NCBI GenBank assembly: GCA_023053545.1
Contig: JAKZAN010000004.1
Location: forward strand, 930,001-994,000
Source: Lepidurus packardi
Taxonomy: Eukaryota; Arthropoda; Branchiopoda; Notostraca; Triopsidae
Reading direction: 5' to 3'
DNA: 64,000 nt
The notes under the pieces were generated by a model. The model did not search any database, was not told where the DNA came from, and saw nothing but the letters and a program-made list of their open reading frames with translations. Below are positions 44,696-55,650 of the stretch, piece by piece (position 1 is the stretch's first letter; every line of letters starts with the position of its first letter). Position numbers and translations under genes: made by a program.

Positions 44696-45383
44696 CCTCA
44701 AGCGAGATGGTACTGGAGCAACCGGGAACATATATCTTGATTTCAATGTCGCCTTGAGGAAGGGCGAACTTGTCCTAGGCTTGCCTTTTACTTTCATTTC
44801 ATGTCCGGCCCAGGTAAGTTCACCCTTCCCCTTCATTTCCCTTATGATCTGATGGTAAGGTCCGTAATTCCTTCATGCATGTTTTCAAAGATAATCTTGA
44901 CCTTGTAGTGTTTATCCTCCACACTAAAAATTTTCATCTTTCCTTGTAATATTCACATTGCACGTGTTCTAAGAGGTGGTAGCAACAAATTTATCTCTTT
45001 ATTTTAATCAGGTAATTAATTAATTTTGTTGTCTGAGAACTGTTGACGTAGAAGTAAGCTTGTTAACATATAACGAAGAGACACTATAGGGAGGATTCCA
45101 TATTGTTGTTCCCGCCTCGGCCACCAGGATCGACACGGGGGAAGATTTTGTATTATGTGTATTTTGTCTAGTTTTTTTTGCGTGGTTATGAATGTATGAC
45201 TTGGTGGACTGCTTGTAATAATTTTCTTTTAAAGGGAAAAAAATGAGAAATATTACTTTGAGAGTGTAGGTCTTGCTCTACTGTATCTACTCGACTCGAC
45301 CTATCTACTTGCTCTACTGTATCTTGCTCTACTCGACCTTTCTAACGCAGACGTCGAACTTGGGTGTTTTGTTCACCAAGGGC

Positions 45384-45412
45384 CATGAACAGTTCCAGAC
45401 GACCTTCACCCA
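45384..45412 (+). promoter_or_regulatory. Conserved distal block of cuticle gene F
   Basis: CCATGAACAGTTCCAGACGA then CCTTCACCC, the plus-strand counterpart of the block at 38,001 and 60,595, 183 bp upstream of TATA. Confidence 0.5.
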
Positions 45413-45594
45413 ATTGGTATGGGCGGAAGCTATTTCACATTGCGGTTTTCTCGACAATGAGAGGAACGAAACCTCTTCTGCATTTCCAATGGAACAAACG
45501 AAAGTAAAAGCGAACGAGGGGTTAAGATCGCCCTTCACCGAAGCAAACTCCATAGATGCTGGCAAAAGGTTGCACGTGTGTCCGTTGACCCAGG

Positions 45595-45634
45595 TATAAA
45601 AGCACTGGTTGTGGTTCAGATTAATCAGTTCAGT
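45595..45634 (+). promoter_or_regulatory. Core promoter of cuticle gene F
   Basis: TATAAAAGC at 45,595 and ATCAGTTCAGT ending at 45,634; the start codon follows 28 bp later. Confidence 0.82.
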
Positions 45635-45662
45635 TTCCGACTCTGCAACCTCCAAACCAACC

Positions 45663-46232
45663 ATGAAGTTCTTTTTGATCGCGGCTTTGTTGGCTGTTGC
45701 CTCCGCAGATAGCATGTACCATGCAGCTTCTCCCAGCAACGCAATGCGCCCGGAGATCGCCATTGTTAGACAAAGCGATGTCCGCAACCCAGACGGAAGC
45801 AGCCAATGGAGGTAGGTTTCTTTTAACAAATAATTGGATATTCTTTGAACTTAAATTTGTGTTTTTTATAGCTACGAATTATCTGACGGCACGACCCGTG
45901 AAGAATCTCAAGTCCAGAAGATGATCGGCAAGGAAATGGGCAACACCAACCGCGGATCTTCTTCTTTCATTACCCCCGAAGGCCAACGCATCGCTTTGAC
46001 CTGGGTTGCTGACGAGAACGGATTCCGAGCCATGGGTGACCACTTGCCCGTCGCCCCCGAATACACTCCAGAAGTCGCCGCCGTCTGGGCCACCGTCCGT
46101 CCCCCAACCTACTCTGCCTCAGCTTATGCTGCCCCCACCTATGCTGCGCCCACCGTCTACCGTGCACCCGCCTATGTTGCTCCCGTCACTTACCGTGCAC
46201 CCGCTGTCGTCCCTGCCCCTGCCCGTTATTAA
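45663..46232 (+). CDS. RR-1-type cuticle protein F (right palindrome gene)
   Basis: Exons 45663-45811 and 45872-46232 (phase 2, 60-bp intron), 169 aa. Signal peptide MKFFLIAALLAVASA, then DSMYHAASPSNAMRPEIAIV. The rest is identical to gene E, including intron and 3' flank. It is the only RR-1 cuticle gene on the plus strand, all others being on the minus strand, so this copy is the inverted one. Its promoter belongs to the gene D/H type. Confidence 0.94.
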
Positions 46233-47517
46233 ATTGACAAACAAATTGCCCCTAGATGTGACCATATGAGGTGTATTTATTAATAAATATTATAACGCAA
46301 AAAATTGTGTACCTTTATGAACCCATAAGCTAACGAAAGCTCTTTAACCAAGGCGACTCAATTAAGTAATTAACATTGAAATTTAAGAGCGGGATTTAAA
46401 CCCTTAAATTTTTAACCATTTTTGTCAGTCACAGTATATCGGTGATTTGCATATAATGTACTGTGTTCATAGATACGGGTTTATGAAAATAGCAAGGATC
46501 AGGCTTTTTTGAAACGAGCATTACGCAGAAAGTAACGCTCCTTCTGTTTTCTAGGATAATAGAAGCTCTGTTTAGAGAAGTTACTTGTTAGTTTTTAAGT
46601 TAAATTTAACCTAAAATCATCCTGAACTAAACTCTTTTAAATTAAAGCTTCAAGTCTAGTGTCAAAACCTGGGAACCAATAATCTTTATAGCGTCTGATA
46701 GAGCTCACCGACAAGATTTCTTCTTCAGAATATTGCGATATTTTTGCCGAAAAATTTCTTACAAAATATTATGTGGTCAAATACAAAGTCTGAATTCCCT
46801 TAAAGTCTAACGCAAACAAATTACAAAGGATTGAATAATTCTTATAAATTCAATCAAATGTTAAAGGAAATACAGTTATGTGTAGGAAATAATGTTCCTA
46901 TTCGCTTTTTTTAGGAATCAGGGCGAAAGGCAATTCGTAGCTTTACTATACCAAAAGAGGAAATGTTTTGAATTGATTTTCCGAAAGACCGCTGACACTT
47001 TGTGAAAGAATTCGGATATTTTTGGTCAACATTCCAAACTACAGGACAAAAATCTGCACGACAACACATTCAGTATTATCCTTGGAAGCGATAAAGAAAG
47101 CACGTTTTTTAAGTTCAAGTTTATAGTCCACTCATTCATGATCTCTTTAACATACGTCATGTAACGCGAAAAGCGGAAATTCTGAAGATTCCTAAAGGTT
47201 CAAAGAGAAACGTGAAGAAAGTCAATCCTTTTACAATGTTTTCGCTTCGTGTTTGAGATCACGTACGAACTAAAGCGCGTGCATCTTACTGACACAGTCA
47301 TCGAACTCGATGGGAATATGTTCGCAAGGATGTTTACCGTTCCAAACGACCTTCACCCAAAAGGTTTGACATACAGTAAACCCTTTTTTACGCGGTCCCC
47401 GTTTACACTGTTTCACTATTATGCGGTTGAAGAATTTGTCACAATTTAACTAATTATATCGACGATAGATGTCGCTAGTATGTAATTCTTAGGTAAGATT
47501 TTCTACTGGTTTATCAT
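45709..47517. repeat. Right arm of the large inverted repeat
   Basis: Mirror of 42,771-44,580. Beyond the gene it runs through the AT-rich 3' flank and into GTTCCAAACGACCTTCACCC at about 47,340, a relic of the distal promoter block of another cuticle unit. It then enters the pogo-like TACAGTAAACCC end and a short diverged edge. Confidence 0.9.
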
Positions 47518-47559
47518 TTGTACATTAATTTATTTTTATATATGTAAGCGAATAGGTAC

Positions 47560-47956
47560 AATTTCTGTGTTTTTACGCGGAGTTTTTGTGTTTATATTGA
47601 CGTCCAGAATGAAAAATGTCAACCGTTTTCTAATCGCAATAATTGGATGCACCCATCCGTGGCACCCTTCCTAATGGAAAGGGCATTCAAAGTGGAAAAA
47701 CTAAACAGTTGGGTGTCATTTGAACTTCATTGGAACTCTCTTTTCATTGGCCAATATAAAGAGCATTTAGCTGCAAATGAATATCTTGCCATCTGCGATA
47801 AATTGTGGATCAAAGATCACTTATCATTCAATAGTGGGTGTTAAGGAAATGGTATTAGCTTTCCATAACAATGTTGAAACTATGGAAGACGAAAATGTAA
47901 GACATTAGATTTTTTCAATTAGTTTTAGGGATGAATAAAAACCCTAATGGTATTGT
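47560..47956. repeat. Copy of the receptor upstream region
   Basis: Matches 24,115-24,510 (ATTGGATGCA, CCTAATGGAAAGGGCATTCA, TGGATCAAAGATCACTTAT, GGGATGAATAAAAA.CCTAAT). It ends abruptly at about 47,956, where a cuticle gene remnant begins, so this is a duplication junction. Confidence 0.7.
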
Positions 47957-48290
47957 AGATAGGGGGACGGTGGCCCAGACGTCAAGAATGGCTTGGGGAG
48001 CGGGGACGTTGGTGGATGAGTGGTCGCCATTGGTTTGGAATCCATTCTTGTCAGCAACCCAGGTCAAAGTGATGCGTTGGTCTTCGGGGGTGATGAAAGA
48101 AGAAGAAGATCCGCGGTTGGTGTTGCCGAGATCCTTGCTGATCAGCTTCTGGACTTGGCCTTCTTCCCGTGTCGTACCCTCAGATCAGATAACTATAACA
48201 GAACATGAATTAAAGTTAAAAAGACTCAAAGTTTATCGTAAATTTTTTTTTTACTTCCATTGGCTGCTTCCGTCTGGGTTGCGAACATGA
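47957..48290 (-). pseudogene. Decayed copy of cuticle gene A
   Basis: Exon 2 is truncated: the C-terminal codons beyond the WATVRPP-equivalent are missing at the 47,956 junction. The beginning of exon 2 has lost bases (TTATCTGATCTGAGGGTACG for the CTACGCCGGATCTGACG form), which breaks the frame. It still reads NTNRGSSSSFITPED-like sequence with an extra codon in the GAAGAAGAAGAT run. Exon 1 survives only as about 35 bp (CCATTGGCTGCTTCCGTCTG) before unrelated sequence, so the signal peptide is absent. Confidence 0.85.
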
Positions 48291-49260
48291 TAAAAGAATA
48301 TGAGCGAACATGAGCAATGAACAAAAGCGATGTTCGCAAACCACGATGGTCTTCTCTTTATATTTGGTAAGAAAACAAGAAAACAAACAACGAGACTGAC
48401 CCATGGATGCAATCAGTACTTGTACTGCTATTAATTTTGTACTTTAGTACTTGTACTATTACGAAAAAATAATTAATTTGGACATAGATAGAGCAAGAGG
48501 TAAGTAGGTACCTTCTACACCTGGGTGAACAGGTGTAGAAGTTCTCTGCTTAGAAAGAGATAATTATGTGGCCCAGTTCTTGAACTGAATATATCGCGGT
48601 GTTGGCATTATTTCCTGGAAAGTTAATACGACAATGACGTATGTGTTAATGACATAGGATCAGGTGTAAAATAAATTAAAAAGTGTTAAAACGTTAACTT
48701 AATTATGTAAGAAGAAATGAAGACTCGTTTAAATAACTACCGACTACCTAATGTTGTTGTAGGTTTTATCACTCAAGAGTTCTATGACAAGGTTACTTAC
48801 CCCGAACCTCCGTTTTCTTCAACAGATAAAAAATGGTTGAAAAAAGGTCAATGCCATTTTGTTTTAGCAATCCTTGTAAGCGTATCGTTATTAATAAGAT
48901 TAATAATCGTTAAGACTAGTAATAATTGATCCTAATAATTTAAAAGTGAAGGCAGATTAAATCACAAGAAAGGAATACAAGTTTAAATACCTATACCGAT
49001 TAGGTAATGTCGTTGTTGGCTTATTCGCTTAGGAATTAGAAGGAAAACACGGTTAAAGCACTTACTTCTCGTTGTGTTCAATACATGATGAAAGTTCAAA
49101 AATGGTAAGAAAGTTCATTACCATTTAGTTTCGTAAAGTAAAGTTTAATAAAGACAGACTAGGTATTTTGAAAGTGGACGATAGCCCACAAAGGGTTTCA
49201 TTTCAGACATTTATTTAATAAATAAATCCACTATATGTACAGGAATCTTAGGAGCGCAAT
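48291..49260. repeat. Duplicated spacer, second copy of 31.65-32.58 kb
   Basis: Carries the second copies of the CCTTCTACACCTG inverted repeat (48,511-48,541) and of the two tandem units (about 48,718 and 48,966). The small frame from 48,717 (MKTRLNNYRLPNVVVGFITQ) is again open. No other gene. Confidence 0.65.
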
Positions 49261-49777
49261 TTAGTAACGGGCGGGGGCAGGGTAGGCGGCGGGTGCAGCG
49301 TAGGCAGCGGGGGCAGCATAAGCTGGGGCAGAGTAGGTTGGGGTACGGACGGTGGCCCAGACGGCGGCGACTTCTGGGGTGTGTTGGGGAGCAACGGGCA
49401 AGTGGTCACCCTTGGCCTGGAATCCGTTTTCGTCAGCAACCCAGCTCAAAGTCAAACGTTCGCCATTAGGGGCAACCCAGTAAGAAGATCCGCGGTTGGT
49501 GTTGCCAGATTCATAACCGATCTGCTTCTGGACTTGAGATTCTTCGCGGGTCGTGCCGTCAGATCCGGCATAGCTAGAAATTTAACGCTTGAAGTTAAAG
49601 AATCAGAAAGATGACTAAATAAGCTTACCTCCACTGGCTGCTTCCGTCTGGGTTGCGAACATCGCTTTGGCTCACGATGGTAATCTCGGGGTGTTTAGTG
49701 TAGCTTGGGTAAGCTGCAGGGTACACACTGGCTGCGGAGGCAGCGGATAAGAATGCGGCGATCAGGAAGAATTTCAT
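49261..49777 (-). CDS. RR-1-type cuticle protein G
   Basis: Exons 49777-49629 and 49573-49261 (phase 2), 153 aa, almost identical to gene B, of which it is the segmental-duplication twin. Differences include FLSAASA for FLAAASA in the signal peptide, YTKHPEITIVS for YAKHPEITIVS, and a few residues later such as GFQAKGDHLP for GFQPKGDHLP. RR core SSYWVAPNGERLTLSWVADE. It is intact, while both of its duplicated neighbours (copies of genes A and C) have decayed. Confidence 0.93.
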
Positions 49778-49805
49778 TGTTGGTTTGGAGGGATCAGAGA
49801 GTGAG

Positions 49806-49845
49806 ACTGAACTGATTTGACTGAACCACAGCCAGTTCTTTTATA
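49806..49845 (-). promoter_or_regulatory. Core promoter of cuticle gene G
   Basis: TATAAAAGA and ATCAGTTCAGT on the minus strand at the family spacing. Confidence 0.8.
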
Positions 49846-50958
49846 CTGTAAATATCTGGAGCAAGTTCAGTATTTTGCCGTCGGTTATAGGACTCGCCTC
49901 GGGGAAGGGCGGCTTGAAATTGTAAGCTTCCCTTTTACTTTTGCCTATCCTGGGGTCGCATGACATGCCAACGTGCGTTCACTCTTCCTTTCGTTATTAA
50001 GGCGTATTGCTATATATGAAGTAGTTCCGCTCAAGCGTATGGTTGAAGGTTGTTTGATACAGTTTACCGTCCTTGCAAAGAATTTTCTATAATTTTCGAA
50101 GACTGTCAGTAGGGTGCATGTTTATAGTTGGCTCGTGATCTCAGACACAAAGCGGTAAAAACGTCACAGTGTATTGACTGCGTTATAGTTCTCCTTGAAC
50201 CTGAAAAGACTTCAGTAGTTCCTCTTTTCGTGTCGCACTACATCTATTCAAGATCGTGAATGAGATGGAGTATAAACTTGAACTCGAAAACCGTGCACCT
50301 TTGATCGCTTTAACATTTGATTGTAGTTTATAAAAATAGTTCAATTCTTGGTATTTTTTGGTATTATTCTTGGTATTCAATTCTTGGTAGCAAAACTTAA
50401 TGCAATTCAAACAATCCTCTGGGTATTTGATCTCATAATATCTTCTAACTATGTAAGAGTTTTTTCTACAATAAAATTGCACGATTGTAGAACAAGTAGT
50501 CTTGTCGGTGAGCTTGATCAGGCACTACAAAGATCCTTGACTCCAAAACGTTTTGGCTCTATAATCTATTTGGCCAAGGATTTAGTTTAAGCTGGTTTTA
50601 AGCAAAATTTGACTTGAAATCTAATCAGGAAACTTCTATTAAACAGATTTTCTATTGATCTAGACAATGGAAGGCTGCCAAACGTTCAGACTCATGCTAC
50701 GTAATGCTGGTTTCAAGAAAGCTTCATCGATGACGTTATCTTAAAATCGTAACTATGACCGCAGCACATAATATGCAGATTACCTATACACTGTGACCGA
50801 TTAAAACGATTACCTCTAGAAGAAGTTTAATCTTGGTTTCAAATTTCATTGTAAATTATCCTAATTGAGTAGTTTATCAAAATCAATGTACACAAGTGTT
50901 TTGCGTTGTAAAATGTATTAATAAATAAATCTCCTATTTAGGGACAATTTGTGGCAAT
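49846..50958. other. Intergenic, homologous to 33.2-34.3 kb
   Basis: Second copy of the spacer between genes B and C, plus a worn distal block (GGTTGAAGGTTGTTTGATAC near 50,041). No gene. Confidence 0.55.
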
Positions 50959-51439
50959 TTAATAACGGTCGGGGGCGGGGTAGACAGCTGAGGCACGGTA
51001 GGCGTTTTTAGACCATCACAGTATGTATCTAAAAAATAATTTTTCACTGCAAAAGTGCGAAAAAACGAAAAGACGAAAAACAGAGAAGCAAAAAAAGCCG
51101 AAATTCTTAAGTTCAAAAGTTCTGCCGTGTGGTTAATCTGTCAAGGGGACTATGACGTCATTTTTCAAGTTCTTATAACGCACTAGCAATCCAATGTTGA
51201 ATACTATGTAGCACTTTCCCATACCCAACAAATGTCCGAAGAATGTATAAGAAGAGATTGAATGGGAAAAGAATTGAGCCCCTTTTGCTTCCTTCCTTTC
51301 GGAGACTTTTTCTCAAGGACGAAAGGGGAGAGAAGGAAAGAATTGTTCCAGAAAAAAGTAAGAAACATGGGGGAATCTCTTCGATCTTGAGGTACTGCTA
51401 AGGTACTGGAGTGTGGCAAAGAGGACGGGGTGAATCCTT

Positions 51440-51478
51440 TACAGCAGTGGACCCCAACCACTGGGACGCGGCCGGTTT
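51440..51478. repeat. hAT-like terminal sequence
   Basis: CAGTGGACCCCAACCACTGG followed by GACGCGGCCGG, the form of hAT (Charlie-type) element ends. The partner end was not found, so this is a relic. Confidence 0.4.
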
Positions 51479-51481
51479 GAA

Positions 51482-51630
51482 CAGTACGAACTTCGAACGT
51501 AGAACTCCCATAGCCGCTTTTCAGTTTGTGGTCATGTTCGGTGGAATTGGGGTGAGAACGGTTGCAAGCTGAGTAGTTTTAGATATTATTTCCCAAAAAC
51601 AGTTATCCTTGTTAAGGAAGTAAGAATCAT
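51482..51630 (-). pseudogene. Exon 1 relic of the cysteine-rich gene
   Basis: Starts with an ATG at 51,630 and matches exon 1 of the intact gene (GTAGAACTCCCATAGCCGCT, GTTGCAAGCTGAGTAGTT on the plus strand). The homologue of exon 2 is absent. Upstream sequence (CTTGAGCCACCACTTC) also matches. Confidence 0.7.
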
Positions 51631-52483
51631 TCTGACTTGGAAAAAGGGGGTCAGTTCCCTTGAGCCACCACTTCACTGACTCCAGCTACATTCCAGCTAC
51701 GATTGATGGGGTTCATTGGCTTATTGTTGGTAGTTGAAATTAGTGCGTTTGGATGAACAACAGAGTAAAATAGTATGGTCGCCATGGCTACTTTAGCACA
51801 CCGTAAACAAGCAGTAGATGCTAGAAAAGCGGCTGCTTCCGTCTGGGTTGCGGACATCGCTTTGGCCCACGATGGTGATCTCGGGCTGCTTCTCATAGTC
51901 GGTAGAGTAAGCCTGGGGTTGGTAAGGTATGTTTGCGGCGGACGCAGCTGCCAAGAAAGCGGCGATCAAGAAGAACTTCGTTGTTGGTTTGGCAGTTTCG
52001 GAGAGTGAGACAGAATTGATTAGACTAAACCACAGACAGTGCTTTTATACGTGGGTCATCGGGAGCACGCACCACACTTTGCCGGCGTCTGTTTAGTTCG
52101 CCTTGGGGAAGGGTGATCTTTACCCCTCATAGGTTTCACTTTTACTTTGTTCCCTCGGAAATGCAGAAAAGCTTTCATTCATCTCGTTGTCGGGAAGACC
52201 GCATTGTGAAAGAGTCCCACCAAACCTTTTGGGAGAAGGTCGTTTGGAACTGCAAACGGCCTTGCTAAGTATTTCCCATCAAGTTCGATGACTATCAGTC
52301 TGGTGCATGCGTATAGTTTATTCCTGATTTCAAACACGAAGGGGTAAAAGTGTACCAAAGGATTGTCTGTTTTTTTTTTATATTTATACTACCAGCGTGA
52401 GCGTTTGCTCTTTGCTGGCTTAAAGTTCTAAGTACATACATATTTTGGTATAGGACTTATTACATTGGGCCAATTATAGCGAA

Positions 52484-55400
52484 CTATAAAATGGCTCTAG
52501 ATTCTTTAAGGAGGTAAGTTGCGTTGTTAACAAAAGAAACTATTGCCGGGAAGGCTTTGTGATTGCAAAGGAAAAGGTTTGCATTAAAATGTATCTTTAA
52601 TTTGGAAAGTTCCCTTAGTAGCACTGCTCTTATTTTGTTTAGCCATCTACAGTGGAAAATTATATGTTGTAAATCTTGTTTAGTGTGATCGGAACAGGGG
52701 CAGATAGGCTTATCTATTTTTTTAATTCTGTGGAGGTAACATAGTGTTGGTAAATGTGCACATCTAAGTTTAATCATAGTAGAAATATTGGACTTGTCAG
52801 AATTGAGTTTACATATTGGTTTATACGAAGGAGTGACTCCTAAATTGTATAGGGGGGAGAAGCTTTCATTCCATTTTGCAGTCCAAATTTGCTGAAAGTA
52901 TTTTTTAAGTTCCATAGGGAGTTTCTTTGAAGAAATTAATGGTAAATTTAGAGATGATACATATTTCTCAATTAGGATTCAACATGGGGTATATCTTGGG
53001 TGTTTAACTAGAAATTCTGTTTGTGGAGTTGGGAGTGGTTTTGAAAGTGCATATTTGAGTAGTCTATGTTTTAGCAAGAGATCTAAAGGGACAATACCAC
53101 TTTCAACTTCAAGTGAACTTGTTGGATATGTTTTAAGGGCTCCTGTTATTGTTAATAACGCTTGGCGATGAATAAGGTTTAAAGGGGAGGAGCTGGATAC
53201 ATTATAATTACACCATGCCGGGAATCCGTATAACATTTTCGAGTAAACCGTAGCTAATGTCAAAGTTCTTATTTGGTTAGTTTCGATTGCTTTGAAATCA
53301 TGTGAAAGCTTTTTTATTCGCTGCAGTGTTTTATTAGCTTCGGAAGATATTTGTGCCACATGGTTAGTCCAAGTTAATCTGTTGTTATATATGAAGCCAA
53401 GGTATCGAATTTGTGTTTGCGGGATAATGGTAGTTTCTCCCCAATGAAGCGGAGTATTTTCCGGTAGTTGCTTCCTCGAAAAATGGATTAATTCTGTTTT
53501 CTTGCGGTTGAACTTGAGTTTTACATTAATGCTCCATTTTTCTTGTGATTTAATGGCACTACTCAGCAATCTGACGTTTATTTGTCCAAATGATCCTGTC
53601 ACAGCAAGCAGTAGATCATCGGCGAAAGCTCTTACTCGGATACGTTTGCTTCTTAGTAGGTTAAGGGTGCCATCTATATATAAAAGGAACAAAATTAGGG
53701 ATAAAGGGGAGCCCTGAGGAACACCCTTGGATACGTAATAGCATTGGCTTGTGGTATTATCATGTTGAAAATAAATTTGGCGTTCAGATAGAAAACTTTT
53801 AAGCCACTTAATTATAATGGGGTTGAGTCCCTTATTTTTTGTAATTTGTAGAAATTTTTTGTGGTTCACATTGTCAAGTGCACCTTCAATATCTAACAAC
53901 AGGGCTGACGTGACGTTACGGTTATTAAAACCTTTGAGAATTTGATCGCTTAGCTCCATCATTGCGTCAGTGGTTGATCTTAGTGCGCGAAAACCCCACT
54001 GACTGTTTGATAGGAGATGATTGGATTCTATAAAGAGTAGAACTTTTTGAGTTATTGTCTTTTCCAGGATTTTCCCAATTGTGGACAAAACGGTTATGGG
54101 GCGAAAACTTTTGTATGTCGAGTAGGCAGCTTTATTGGGCTTAGGGATAGGGATTACTTTACCTATTTTCTATACACTAGGGAAATAAGTAAAATTTAAG
54201 GAAGCATTGAAAAGAGAAACTACAGTGTGACCAATCACTCTCCACGTGTTTTTAATCACAATAGGTTGTATATTATCATTTCCCGGGCTTTGATGAGAGG
54301 TAATTTTTTGACAATTTCCGATACTTCTTCATAGGGGATCGTAGAAGTGTTTTCTTCTTTTGAATATATTTTGTAATTGATTTCAATTGGTTTTTCTGAT
54401 GTAGAAAATAAACTTTTAGCTAGATAGTTTAATTTGCACATTTCGCTATCAAATTCATTTCCATCATCATTAGTAAGTTGATCGAGTCTGGCTGAATTTG
54501 TAGATTGCGTCTTCTTCTGTCCAGATTCCAGAGTATTTTGTTGTTCGAGGTGTGAAGTTTTTTTATTCCAATATTTATTTTTACTCTCCCGACACTTTTG
54601 TGTGTAAAGATTTCTCGCTTTTTTCCAAAGGAGTTGATTTAAAGAGGATCTAGCTGATTTGAATATTTTCAGTCGAATGGCTGCCTCTTTACGTAGCTTA
54701 GCTAGTTCGGTATTCCACCAGGGATTCTTCTTTTCCGTCAATAAGATCTTGGGGATACATTTTTCTAGAGCATTTGAGATCACTTCTGATAGTAGTTTCG
54801 TAGCTCGATCTAGACTGTCGATGCCTTGTATATTCGAAAATAGGGAAGAATTTCGTTATGTTTCAATCGAGAGAAGGCCATTTCATTTTTCCCAATCAGC
54901 CTTTTTATAGTTCCAAATCCAGTGCGTAACGTTTTCAGGAGGAAAGTCGAGTTCCAGAAGAATAGCTTCATGGTCGGATTCATTAATGAAGTCGTCGCTC
55001 TTAAGTAATGAGTGTCTTAGGAAAGGGAGGGATACTGGTGTTGCCAGTGTTAGATCAAGCGTAGAGGAGCTTCCCCTTTCATTTTCGTAAGTGGGTGTGT
55101 TCCACTCGTTCAAGATTGTTTAGTTATTTTTTTGAATGAATTCATGAAGATTTATTCCAGCTTTGTCTGGAGACTTTTTTTCCCAAGTCCAGTGGTGGGC
55201 GTTAAAGTCGCCTGTAATAATTAAATGCGGGGACAATTTTGAGTATTTGATCCATATTTCGTCTAGAATGACTTGAATGTCTTGCACGTGTTTTCGGTAA
55301 ATTCCAACAATGATAAAAGGGGGAAGATTCTTTCGTGGGGTGAATTTGATTACACAATATAATTCTCGAACTGCTATTATTTGTAGTTGAGATGCGCTTG

Positions 55401-55650
55401 GGTTTTTAAGTGCAGCTATTCCTTTATAATCCGTTTTAGGGGGGTATACGTGGTAACTTTGGAGGATTGGACTAGACAAATTTTGCGGGGGTTCTAATAT
55501 AATTAGTGCATCTGCAAAATGAGTGCCAGCTTCTTTCGTTGACTCCAATAATTGGTTGTAGCTTTTTCTGACATTATGGATTATAAAACGAGTGGATTTT
55601 ATATTAGTGGCGGAATTGGGTACCTGAGGACGTGAGGTTACGCCTAACAT
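52484..55650 (-). pseudogene. LINE ORF2: endonuclease and reverse transcriptase
   Basis: Begins with ATG at 55,648-55,650, overlapping the ORF1 stop as TAATG. The endonuclease part (55,650 to about 54,880) has FIIHNVRKSYNQLLE, ILEPPQNL, IITGDFNAHHWTWEKK and NERGSSSTLDLT. The reverse transcriptase (about 54,088-52,979) has WGFRALRSTTDAMMEL, LLLDIEGALDNVNH, SKGVPQGSPLS and the catalytic AFADDLLLAV. A C-terminal part (52,915-52,484) has ICPCSDHTKQDLQHIIFHC. In-frame stops lie near 55,117, 54,883 and 52,979, and one frame change lies between about 54,256 and 54,100, so it cannot make full-length protein. Confidence 0.88.

Larger units (their letters stand above)
44627..45662. other. Palindrome spacer carrying two unlike promoters
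   Basis: 1,036 bp between the two start codons. The left half is the minus-strand promoter of gene E, similar to the region upstream of gene C. The right half (from about 45,240) is the plus-strand promoter of gene F, similar to those at 37.8-38.1 and 60.4-60.7 kb, including a CTACTCGACC/TCTACTTGCTC simple repeat at 45,270-45,340. The middle (about 45,000-45,240) shows nothing recognisable. Confidence 0.65.
50959..51981 (-). pseudogene. Decayed copy of a cuticle gene, two fragments
   Basis: Fragment 1 (50,959-51,004) is only the last codons of a gene-C-like exon 2, ending in the TAA. Fragment 2 (about 51,831-51,981) is exon 1 with the start codon changed to ACG (MKFFLIAAFLAA equivalent starts T-K-F-F). 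A TATA-like TATAAAAGC remains near 52,041. The 800 bp between hold unrelated pieces, including a cysteine-rich-gene exon (51,482-51,630). A degenerate distal block (GAGAAGGTCGTTTGGAACTG) lies near 52,222. Confidence 0.8.

Noticed and set aside
51204-51461. Open frame on the minus strand in the decayed cuticle locus
   Set aside because: Low-complexity purine/pyrimidine-rich sequence near a hAT-like end; no protein similarity seen.
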